Positions 55,965 through 64,000 of a stretch of 64,000 bases of DNA are shown here, piece after piece; position 1 is the stretch's first letter; each line of letters opens with the position of its first letter. A program made the position numbers and the translations under genes. The notes under the pieces are model-generated. The model was not told the DNA's origin. It saw nothing but the letters and a program-made list of their open reading frames with translations, and did no database searches. Source of the stretch: Paraphoma chrysanthemicola (lineage: Eukaryota > Ascomycota > Dothideomycetes > Pleosporales > Phaeosphaeriaceae); the NCBI GenBank assembly GCA_020744225.1, contig JAGMWG010000018.1, forward strand, positions 1 to 64,000, in the 5' to 3' direction.

Positions 55965-56094
55965 GCTGTCATGAAAAGAAAGCTGGAGGTGAGAAAATGG
56001 TCGCTCTAGTCAAGACAGACGAAAGGGAGTGGAAGAGTGAGTCCCGGCTTGCGCTGTTTGGGTGGTCGCAAGCGATCGTTCCTGCCACTTGAAG

Positions 56095-56114
56095 TTCGAC
56101 CGAATTCGGCCGAA
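56095..56114. promoter_or_regulatory. tandem TTCGRCCGAA palindromes upstream of Zn2Cys6 gene
   Basis: Two 10-mers stand back to back, TTCGACCGAA then TTCGGCCGAA, 131-150 bp upstream of the Zn2Cys6 start codon. The second is a perfect palindrome. Inverted CGG/CCG half sites are typical targets of Zn2Cys6 dimers. The same two variants recur upstream of the NmrA-like gene, which makes chance less likely. Binding is an inference. Confidence 0.6.
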
Positions 56115-56303
56115 ACGAGGAACATGTACTCCGCGTCCTTTCGCGATTCGGCCCGTTGATTCTATCTCATGTATCAGACAGTCGGTAACAGACGCATGAT
56201 GTATGCTCGGTACTCTTTTTTGTTTTCTACGTTGTCCAAGTGCCCAACCGCATATTACTAGCCGCTGACTATTCCGTGCCCAGATTGCCATCCGTCAAAC
56301 GTC

Positions 56304-57466
56304 CTATGGCTTCCCTTTCCACGCCTCCGTCAGAAATTCCTCCGCACCGGTGAACTTATAGTCCGGCAATAGTTTATTCCACTGATCCCCAATGTCAAAT
56401 GCATTCTCTGGAAAAGCGAGCAGAAACCCCTGTACGATCATCTTCGATGCTGCATCGACATGCTCGGGCGCAATGGAAGGGTGTTCCAGCTTCGGCAGCC
56501 AAGAAGGCTTGAACGATCCCGACTCCAGTTCTTCCGACTTGAAATGCTCGACAGCAAATTTTCCGCCTTACGCTCATGTTAGTATGCGAACGCCGGAGAG
56601 ATGATGGATAGTGGTATGCGCACCTCTGATCTTCTCTCCCAATGCAACTAGTTCAGCCATGGTCAGTTGTGTTCCCCTGATGCCTCCATTGACAGGCCAT
56701 TCGCCGTCAAACTCGGTTGCCCGGACGACAACATTAACGAGATCATCTACGGTGGTCAATGTAATGACATCCTCTTCTCCGCCCTCGCGCAGCAAGATCC
56801 GACGATTTCCGTAGTCCCAAGGTGTGTCGAGAGACTTCACATGTTTGGCTGAGCTGTGCGGCCACGTCAGGTAGTTTGTAAATAAGCCCGGCTGAAACAA
56901 GCAGTACTCGAGGACCTTGGCGTCTTTGTTCACGGTGCTAAGATACTCGCGTGTCCTGGCTTTGTAGCTGTACCAAGAGAGATGAGCGAAGTTAGCACTG
57001 AGTTGATTAGTGAAGAAACGATGCGCGGAGATAGTTGAGGACTCACGAAGCCCACTCGCTGGGTGCAAAGCGCTTGACACCGGCCTGGATGGATGCATCG
57101 ATGAGATTCTTTTGCGCATTGAAGGCTTCTTCCTGGTCCAGGTACGGGGCAACAAAGGAGAAGACGGTGTGAATACCAGCGAGCAGACTTGTGAGCTGCT
57201 TGACATCCAGATAGTCCGTCTTAGCCCAGGTCACTCCAGAGTTGGGATCATTAGGAGGAGGATCCTGTTGCCTGTTAGACGTTGTGCAGATATGCGTTTG
57301 AGGACTGACCTTTCTTGTAAAGAGAAGGATCTCGTGCTTCCTCGTAGCGACGAGGCCATCGATGATTTCTTGGGCGACGTCTGCCACTCTATTAGACTGG
57401 CATTTTACATCTGATCGGGCATGATGGCGTACTGCCGGAGCCACCTGCGATTGCAATCTTGACCAT
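56304..57466 (-). CDS. NmrA-like / isoflavone-reductase-like NAD(P)-binding protein
   Basis: Five exons in coding order are 57466-57433, 57388-57310, 57264-57049, 56967-56624 and 56566-56304, joined to 311 residues. The first exon supplies MVKIAIAGGSGS, which completes the Rossmann nucleotide motif with VADVAQEIIDGLVATRKHEILLF. Then come VTWAKTDYLDVKQLTSLLAG, FAPSEWAS, LFTNYLTWPH and GGEEDVITLTTVDDLVNVVV, all characteristic of the NmrA/PCBER group. The end reads FKPSWLPKLEHPSIAPEHVD. Relatives are small reductases or NAD(P)-sensing regulators, and which applies here is not known. The gene lies beside the Zn2Cys6 factor gene and carries the same motif pair upstream, so control by that factor is plausible. 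Confidence 0.87.
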
Positions 57467-57585
57467 GTCGATTTTTGTTCAAGTGAGGCTGATGTTAATT
57501 GCTTGAGAGGAACTGTGGATGGAAGTATGTTGATTGATTGAGCGAGGACAACCGCTTAGATCTATATAGTCGCTTGAGCCGGATG

Positions 57586-57595
57586 TTCGACCGAA
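57586..57595. promoter_or_regulatory. TTCGACCGAA site upstream of NmrA-like gene
   Basis: Identical to the first half of the tandem site at 56095-56114. It lies 120 bp upstream of the NmrA-like start codon. Confidence 0.55.
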
Positions 57596-57693
57596 CATTG
57601 CTCTTGTCATGGACGCACATCGAGTGTTTAGCCGACTCGGACAGATATCGACCCGTAGACCATTGTCGACATGGTGTTTTGATCCTTGTCTCA

Positions 57694-57703
57694 TTCGGCC
57701 GAA
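57694..57703. promoter_or_regulatory. TTCGGCCGAA palindrome upstream of NmrA-like gene
   Basis: Identical to the second half of the tandem site at 56095-56114; a perfect palindrome 228 bp upstream of the NmrA-like start codon and about 100 bp beyond the TTCGACCGAA copy. Confidence 0.55.
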
Positions 57704-58279
57704 TACTGCGAATTTGAAGCACCCAATTGTGCAAACTGGTAAACGTCGAGAACCACACCAGAGTAAGCAGCAAAATGCAAAGTGCAACAAAATATACTAA
57801 AATCTCGTGTGCAACGCAGAAATCAACGCGAACTCAGATGCCAGTGCGAATTAGTATTGAGGAGCGCAATAACTGGCATGATGCAGGTGAATGCAAGCCA
57901 GAATTTGTCAATGCCGAGCATGTTGCATAGGTTAGAAGCAGTCGATGTCAAGATGCCGAGTCTCGTAGATTACCGTCTCGAAGTATATCTGCGCGGCTCT
58001 CGCTTGTAGAAGCGCATGGGGTGAGTTTGTTGTCGTACCAGACCAGAAAGGCGCAGGATGCAGCTGTCAAATGATGATGGACCTTGGAAATCAGGATGCG
58101 GCTGGCGCTATTTTAGGATGACGTTCGCTTGAGTCGAGCCAGGGTCCGTGTTTCCGCAGCGCATGAATGATGCTCACAAGTGCCGAACAGCACGGGAACC
58201 ACGAACAAAACAACCTATGCGAATGTGTATAAACGCGAACAGCATATGCATCAAGGTGGAGGAAGGGAGGAAAGCGGCG

Positions 58280-58288
58280 GTATAAAAG
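58280..58288 (+). promoter_or_regulatory. TATA-like box
   Basis: TATAAAAGG in a GC-rich surrounding, about 630 bp before the start codon of the SH3 protein gene. If used, it gives a leader of roughly 600 nt; a leader intron is possible but was not found. Confidence 0.35.
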
Positions 58289-58913
58289 GGCCGAGCCGTG
58301 CCCCTTTCACTCAGCTCGTGATGATCTGAGGGACCAGGAACAGGCTAGTGCGACTTGTTTCAAGTTGTGGCAGGGGAAGGAGCGCTCGGGGATGCGACCA
58401 AGGACCTCCTGCCCAAAATAATCCACGCCAGACACACTGAGCCTACTGCATACACACACACACGACATCCTTCACCACCACGCCCACGACCGCGACCACC
58501 GCCTACATTCAGTCACGCCGCATCGCTATTCACCGCACCCACCACCGCCCCTTGCGCCGCGACACCTCAGCGATCTGCATGCCCGTGAAACCGCCGCGCC
58601 CGCACCCGACGTCCTCTCCCGTGCACCACCCGCTGCCCCTTCACACCACCCACGAGCGTCGCATGCGATAGCACACTGGAATCGCCCTGCCGGCAATATT
58701 CTGTGCCTCCTACTCCCTCACCGCGCACCACCCACTTCGCCGGCCGCCCTCGCACCGATTGCGCCTCGATTGGCTTGGCGGCAGCTGGACATCGTGAGGC
58801 TGGGCACTGGAATTGGGCGACAGCGGGGCATGAGCTAGGATGACGCGACCGCAAATTATCAGAGCAGGTGCGACTGACACCCGCTGGACAGTGTGACATG
58901 TGCGGGGCAAGCA

Positions 58914-61900
58914 ATGCTGACGTTGGTAGACACGCTCGACCTGCAGGACAAGTCGTCCCCGACCGCCCAAGACCACTCGCAGCAGCCCGAACACCCCGCC
59001 CCGCTGGGCATTGGGCCCGCCGCACCGCACCAGCAGGCCTCGCTGCGCCAGGTTGAGGAGGAGCGCACGTCGGAAGAGGTGCGCCTGCAGAATGCCTGGA
59101 GCAATGCCGGCACCCACCTGCGCGAGGACCCCGGCTCCGACGACGAGCGCACCGTTGTCAACACCAATGGCCAGAAGCACATGCAGCAGGACGAGACGGC
59201 CATTAGGCTTAATGGCGGCAACTCGGGCGACGGCGACGACTCGGACATGCAGGACGCCGACGTTGAGGAGGACATGGACGACGACATGATGGACAAGATC
59301 TCGAGCTCGCCCTCGATAGACGATGGTGGGTACTCTCTACCTCTTCAAGCCCCGCAGTGGCCGCGCCGGACCGAGTCTCTGACCCCGAACTCGTCTCCTA
59401 TGCGGTCCATTGCTTCTTCCTCTCCCTTCACGACCACCCCCGTCCATTTTCCTATATCAGTCGCCAGCGCTCGAAGAACGTTCGCCGTCCCAGCGCCCGA
59501 CAGCGATCATGTATCCCAATCTCCTACTCGATCAAGCCCGATTCTCTTTTCTTTCCGATCGCCCCCGAAAAACGATTCCAAGTCAGCGGAGCATCATCGC
59601 GGTGAGTATGTCTGGACGCCAACTCCTGGAACGGACGACGACTCGCCTTCCGAATTGGACACGACCATGAGCCCCCGGTCGAAGCAGCGCAACGTAGTGG
59701 AACGCCGACTGCGACTTGCACGCGACGACTCTCAGGCTTCATTAGCATCCGATCTTGACGAGGACCAGGCTGTAAGTATGCTGCAGCCAATGCGGTCGCC
59801 GCTTAGTGCTTCAGATGGCCCGTTTGTTGCACCAACACCCAGGACAGCAAATGGTACCCCTCCACCGAATGCCAAGAAGCCAGATGAGGGCGACTCGTGG
59901 ACAACCGACAGCGACGCAGACTCCTGGGACGATGACTTGGACAACGATGATGCATCCAATGATATTTCCTTCTCTGATGACCCACGATTTATCGACTCTG
60001 GATGGGGAGGCGAATGCTTACGAGAAACAGAGGACATTGATTTTGAATTCGTATACGCACTCCACACTTTTGTCGCGACTGTCGAAGGGCAAGCAAACGC
60101 AACCAAGGGTGACACCATGGTTCTGCTAGATGATAGTAACAGCTACTGGTGGCTTGTCCGTGTTGTCAAAGACAGCAGCATAGGTAGGCGTAACATCTTC
60201 TCAGCAAGACCATCACTCACCGTACACCAGGATACCTGCCCGCAGAACACATTGAGACTCCCACCGAAAGACTAGCACGACTCAACAAGCATAGAAACAT
60301 TGATCTTTCAGCAACCATGCTCGGCGACACTGCCGAGAAATCCAAGAACCCACTCAAGAAAGCCATGAGGAGAAGAAATGCAAAGACAGTGCAATTTGCG
60401 CCACCCACATACGTTGAAGCTTCCGACTACGACTATTCGTCGGATGAAGGGGACGGCGAACTGTTCGGCGGTCCGGCACCGAAACAAGTGCAAGAGCAAC
60501 AGCAGGATGCGCAAAAGGCGGAGCCTGAGCAGGAGAAGGGCCTGGAGGTGCAGCCGCTCAAGGTTGGAGGTGCGAAGAAGGACGGAAAGGCGGAAGGCGA
60601 CGTCCGAGCTTCGGGCGAAGAGGTTAGGAAGGATGATGAGAAGCAACGCGCAAGCGAAGATGTGGATCGTCCACTGGATCCCAAGATCTCCAAAAATGGG
60701 ACATTGCGCAACACAGACTCGTTCTTCAAGGACGAGAACACGGAAACTCGCAAGATTACCCTCACACCCAATCTGCTGCGAGACGACTCAAGCACCTCGA
60801 CCACAGGCTCACGCGAACGTGGCCCAAGTCTGGAAAGCCTGGAGAAGAATGGGTTTGCTGACAAGGTCAAAGACGACAAGAAGAAGAAAGAGAAGAAATC
60901 AGGCATGCTCAGCGGCCTCTTCAAGCGCAAGGATAAGAAGGTCAGAGGCCAGCTTGATTCACAAGACAGCGATATCGAGATCAAGCCGGACGAGGCGGAC
61001 AGAAGCTCGCCACAGTCGAAACCGTCGGAAGAGTTGTTAGAGCGCTCATCGGCTGAGCAGCTGGGACCCCAACGGCAGGCCAGCAAGGGCAAACTGCAGA
61101 AGTCTCAACGTTCTCGTGACGACTCCCCACAAAAGACAAAGGGCATTCTCAAGACTGACAGCCCCACGGAAGCAACATCAGATGCCGCTGCTAGCAAGCC
61201 TGTGCAGCAGCAAGCAGCAACAATGCGATTGGTAGCACCAGATCAGTCCGACTCCGGCCGCGCATCAGCCGAAGAGAGACCTGCGCCCACCATGGGCTCG
61301 AACAATCCTTTCAGCAAATCACATCAGAAGAGCGAACCGAAGCCTGAGCAGGTGAAAAAGGCAAAGAAGCGCGTGCAACTGGATGACTTTGACTCTTCCG
61401 ACGAGGACAGTGATCCGTTCGCCGACCCTGATGCGCAATCTAAACCTGCGCAATCAGAGTCGACTGAGCCTACTGGACGACTTTCTGAGTCACCAGTTCA
61501 TGTATCTGTGGCGGATGCACAACCACCAAGCAAAAGTCAAGAGCAAGAGAGAGACGGGGAACCTGATGCACTACAACCTCCGGGGCTTACGCAAGACAAC
61601 TCCAGTCAAGAAACGAGCTCGCCTGTGTCAACCCCAACACCTGAGGATAGTCCTCTCAAGACCGTCCCGGAGAATTCGACTCTCTCCACCTTCCGCTCGG
61701 AGAATTCATCATCCCCCACGCATCTCTCGCCTACCTCCGCCGGAAACAACATCCCGCCACCATCACGCCCCGCACCTGTGCCAGCCAAAACAGACCGCGA
61801 GACACAGCCTTCACCTCCTGTATCATCAGAAAGCACGCAACTTCCTGCATGGTCAGACGCCGCCCTTCGCGCGTATCTTGATGATGGCAGTGACGTCCGG

Positions 61901-62134
61901 GACATGCTGCTCGTCGTGAACGATACCACCGGTGTCGTGCCCGTGGGTCGCGACCATCCCATCATGCGCACCTTGTACGTCGAAGAAAGCAAGACCTTAC
62001 AAGGCATGAGCTCCGACCTCGATCGGCTACTCAACGGGCTTATGGAAAAACGCATGAAGCGCAATAGCAGTGCAGCAAGTAAAGCCAGCACAGCGCGTAG
62101 CGGGACGGGTAGCTCGCTGAGTGCGCTCCGGTGA
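58914..62134 (+). CDS. Tea4/Bud14-type SH3 cell-polarity protein (TeaC-like)
   Basis: Exons 58914-60183 and 60231-62134 (47-bp intron) give 1057 residues. The N-terminal 370 residues are acidic and disordered. An SH3 domain then reads DIDFEFVYALHTFVATVEGQ, GDTMVLLDDSNSYWWLVRV and SIGYLPAEHIETPTERLARL; the intron lies inside it. About 45 residues later KTVQF (475-479; codons 60383-60397) fits the RVxF docking motif for protein phosphatase 1. The rest is a long charged, Ser/Pro-rich region with a conserved end (WSDAALRAYLDDGSDVRDML, VVPVGRDHPIMRTLYVEE). In fission yeast Tea4 uses its SH3 domain and an RVxF motif to bring PP1 to cell tips and links Tea1 to formin; Bud14 and Aspergillus TeaC are relatives. 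The ATG at 58914 is the first in frame. Confidence 0.85.
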
Positions 62135-63121
62135 TCTTGACGCCATGTCCAATAAGACGTGTTTATTTCTTGTTGTTATACCCTAGGGCATTTTCTTGTG
62201 GATCTGGCGTTTCCTCCAATGGATGTGTATCACGCAGCATGATCTCGGGGCATGGGGCGGATTTTGCGATTTTGTTTTTGGTTCCTATACCATTCTAGCC
62301 GCGTTTGCGTGCGCATAGCATCGCATTTTTCTAACATTTTTTTCTTTTCTTTTGGGGCGGTGGTCGGCTCGGCGCGTCTACTCTGCGTTTTTATACACAA
62401 CTTCTCACATTCGTTGAGTAATACCCACTTTCAAAGCTGTAAGATGGAGCCGGCGACACCAGGACGCTGGATTCGGGACAAGATAGGTTGTTGTAGTGTT
62501 ATGCTGCTGCTGCATTTTGTAAGCATCTCTGGAGAGGAATACATGAGGAGTGGATGCTGAATTGTCTACATTGGTACGGTTTTGGAGTGAAGTGATGACG
62601 TGATGTGCTGGTTTGGGGATGTAGCTTCCGATGCCTGATTGGGGTTTTTGGGCTCCTTCCACCTCTTCCTTTCAAATAACAACAGTCGCACTACATACGC
62701 ACCACATTTTCAAACGTATGAAGCTACTCGTTCATTTGTAAGGACCATAACCGTGAAATGAATGCACCAAGCCTGGCTACGCAACCGGCGCGCACAAGAT
62801 CGGCATTTACATCAAGGGCAACATACCGGTGAGCAACGCCTGCCTGCACGGCTAACTGACCTCGAGGCTCGCGCGCGACGTGGGCCAACAAGAGATGTTG
62901 GCGACTAACATGCAGGACGCACATGCTGGGGTACGATTGGCACAGCACAGCCGAAGGCGTTTAGCTGCGCACGAGGCTATGCCACCAGTACATCCCGACA
63001 GCCTGATCAACTCGCTCGCTGCTGACTGTCGACTTCCGACTCTTCTGCATCCCTCCAAACTCACGGAAACGACTGATGTCGTCAGCAAATCCATACCACC
63101 TCCGCGTCTGCGTCTCTCGCC
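62135..63121. other. intergenic, no gene seen
   Basis: The T-rich stretch near 62335-62360 is probably in the 3' region of the SH3 protein gene. ORFs at 62252-62560 and 62880-63140 show no motifs. The last part is the upstream region of the STAND-type gene. Confidence 0.5.
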
Positions 63122-64000
63122 ATGCTTGATCCGTTATTAGCCTTGGGCCTCGTTGCGAACGTGGTCCAATTCATCGATTTCACCGTCAAATTAATCGGCA
63201 AAGCTAGCGACATTCATCAATCGGCCTCGGGAAGCCTTGTGGAGCACGACGACCTCAGTAAGGTCACCGAGGATGTTACCATCTTATCGACAAAATTACA
63301 GCACTCCCTTATCGTGACTGGCACAAACGGGAGCCTAACGAACGATGACCAAGCCCTCTATGACTTGTCTAAAGGCTGCTTTGAGGTATCACAGGAACTT
63401 ACACGGGCTCTACGCACACTGCAGCTCAATGGCAAGTCAAGTCGCTTTCGCAGCGTCCAACAGGCATTAAAGACGGTGTGGAGCAAGGACGACATCAAGC
63501 TACTCGAGCGAAGGGTGGGACTCTACAAGAATGAGCTGAATTTTCGCATCATCGTTAGGTTGAGGTACGTCAAAGAGTGGGCCAATCTCCACAGCTAAGC
63601 CCAGTGGCAGAACGCAAGTCGATCTCATGGCAATCCAGCAGACAGCTGGCTTTGCCAAGCTTGATCAGGACACCAAAACCGTCGTTCAAACACTAGTTGA
63701 CGTGGACACTCGAATGAGAGATGGTTTCGATGAGCAAAGCAAAGTGCTTAACAATCTCCACTCACAAACAGACGCTGCTATCGATATCTATGCTGAGGAA
63801 AACAGAATCGATCATGAGCGACTCTCCAATAACATTTCAGATCTTTCCGAGCAATCGATTGACCAATGTGAGCGTCTTCTCGACGCGCAAGCTATTAACA
63901 AGATGGCTGTCGAGCTTGCATTCGATCGTAATATGACCGAGCACGAGAAGACTCGGCAAGAGATGAACCGCCTGAAGGCAGAAGCCGAAAGACAGGTAGA
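63122..64000 (+). CDS. N-terminal part of a fungal STAND/NACHT-type protein (partial)
   Basis: The gene runs off the window. Exon 1 is 63122-63564, a 40-bp intron is 63565-63604, and exon 2 continues past 64000. The start MLDPLLALGLVANVVQFIDFTVKLIGKASDIHQSASGS-type sequence matches the N-terminal domain shared by fungal NACHT/ankyrin and other NLR-like proteins; later positions LYDLSKGCFEVSQELTRALR and LLERRVGLYKNELNFRI fit the same domain. Exon 2 is a long helical, coiled-coil-like stretch (VVQTLVDVDTRMRDGFDEQS onward). The nucleotide-binding domain and any repeats would lie beyond the window, so NLR identity is inferred from the N-terminus alone. Such proteins act in non-self recognition, which fits the nearby HET genes. 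Confidence 0.7.

Larger units (their letters stand above)
57467..58913. other. divergent promoter region, NmrA-like / polarity protein
   Basis: 1.4 kb of head-to-head intergenic DNA. The left side holds two TTCGRCCGAA sites. The right side has a TATA-like box at 58280 and a long C-rich and A/C-rich leader (about 58430-58560). ORFs inside (57609-57800, 58355-58588) lack family features. Confidence 0.55.

Noticed and set aside
11395..57466. A secondary-metabolite cluster (P450, MDR reductases, OrsD-type protein, Zn2Cys6 factor, NmrA-like protein)
   Set aside because: There is no polyketide synthase, peptide synthetase, terpene synthase or prenyltransferase, and the candidate genes are separated by a housekeeping block.
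58355..58588. A 78-codon upstream ORF in the leader of the SH3 protein gene
   Set aside because: It begins with TTG, is composed of Pro/Arg/Thr simple sequence and has no family resemblance.
1..64000. tRNA genes, rRNA genes, CRISPR arrays, bacterial operons or phage
   Set aside because: None was recognised by eye on either strand; the intron-rich fungal gene structure rules out a prokaryotic reading. A tRNA covariance scan would be needed to exclude tRNA genes fully.

Overview
The window is a piece of a filamentous ascomycete (Pezizomycotina) genome, most likely a dothideomycete, although the class is an inference. The evidence is genes split by 40-85 bp spliceosomal introns (GT-AG, CTAAC/CTGAC branch sites), fungus-only families (HET-domain proteins, CFEM and PTH11-like rhodopsin-fold receptors, Zn2Cys6 factors, OrsD domain, sedolisin), and transposons riddled with CAG/CAA-to-TAG/TAA and TGG-to-TAG changes, the mark of repeat-induced point mutation (RIP).

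Layout. 1-3.5 kb is AT-rich, RIP-ruined repeat DNA with a 1.85-kb pogo/Fot1-like element (A) inserted in it. 4.3-31 kb is accessory: a TMEM53/PaxU-like hydrolase, a Tc1/mariner transposase relic, a fungal-rhodopsin receptor gene followed by a short telomere-like repeat, a small hypothetical gene, a four-exon cytochrome P450, a CFEM receptor gene split by a second pogo/Fot1-like element (B), two HET genes, a quinone-oxidoreductase-like MDR enzyme, a second, intact CFEM receptor gene and a secreted serine carboxypeptidase. 31.8-41.4 kb is a compact conserved block: RAB7/Ypt7 GTPase, SLC35F-like vacuolar transporter, tRNA pseudouridine synthase (Pus4/TruB), DNAJC17-like J protein, NAD kinase and a magnesium-chelatase-like AAA+ relative. 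42-58 kb is accessory again: a second MDR reductase, an OrsD/UPC2-like regulator, another PTH11-like receptor, a third HET gene, a sedolisin protease, a Zn2Cys6 factor and an NmrA-like protein. 58.9-62.1 kb holds a Tea4/Bud14-type SH3 polarity protein, and the window ends inside a gene with the N-terminal domain of fungal STAND/NACHT proteins.

How they work together. Three HET genes plus one STAND N-terminus suggest an allorecognition-rich neighbourhood. Four rhodopsin-fold receptors lie within 39 kb, two with an extracellular CFEM domain. There is no polyketide or peptide synthase, so no backbone for a secondary-metabolite cluster is visible. Two observations stand out. Element B sits exactly inside the signal-peptide codons of the CFEM receptor gene, with a clean TA duplication and an otherwise intact host gene. 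A 10-bp palindrome, TTCGRCCGAA, occurs as an A/G pair upstream of both the Zn2Cys6 factor and the NmrA-like gene, suggesting a small regulon. Exon boundaries were read by eye from splice motifs and frame continuity; for most genes the joined exons sum to a multiple of three.
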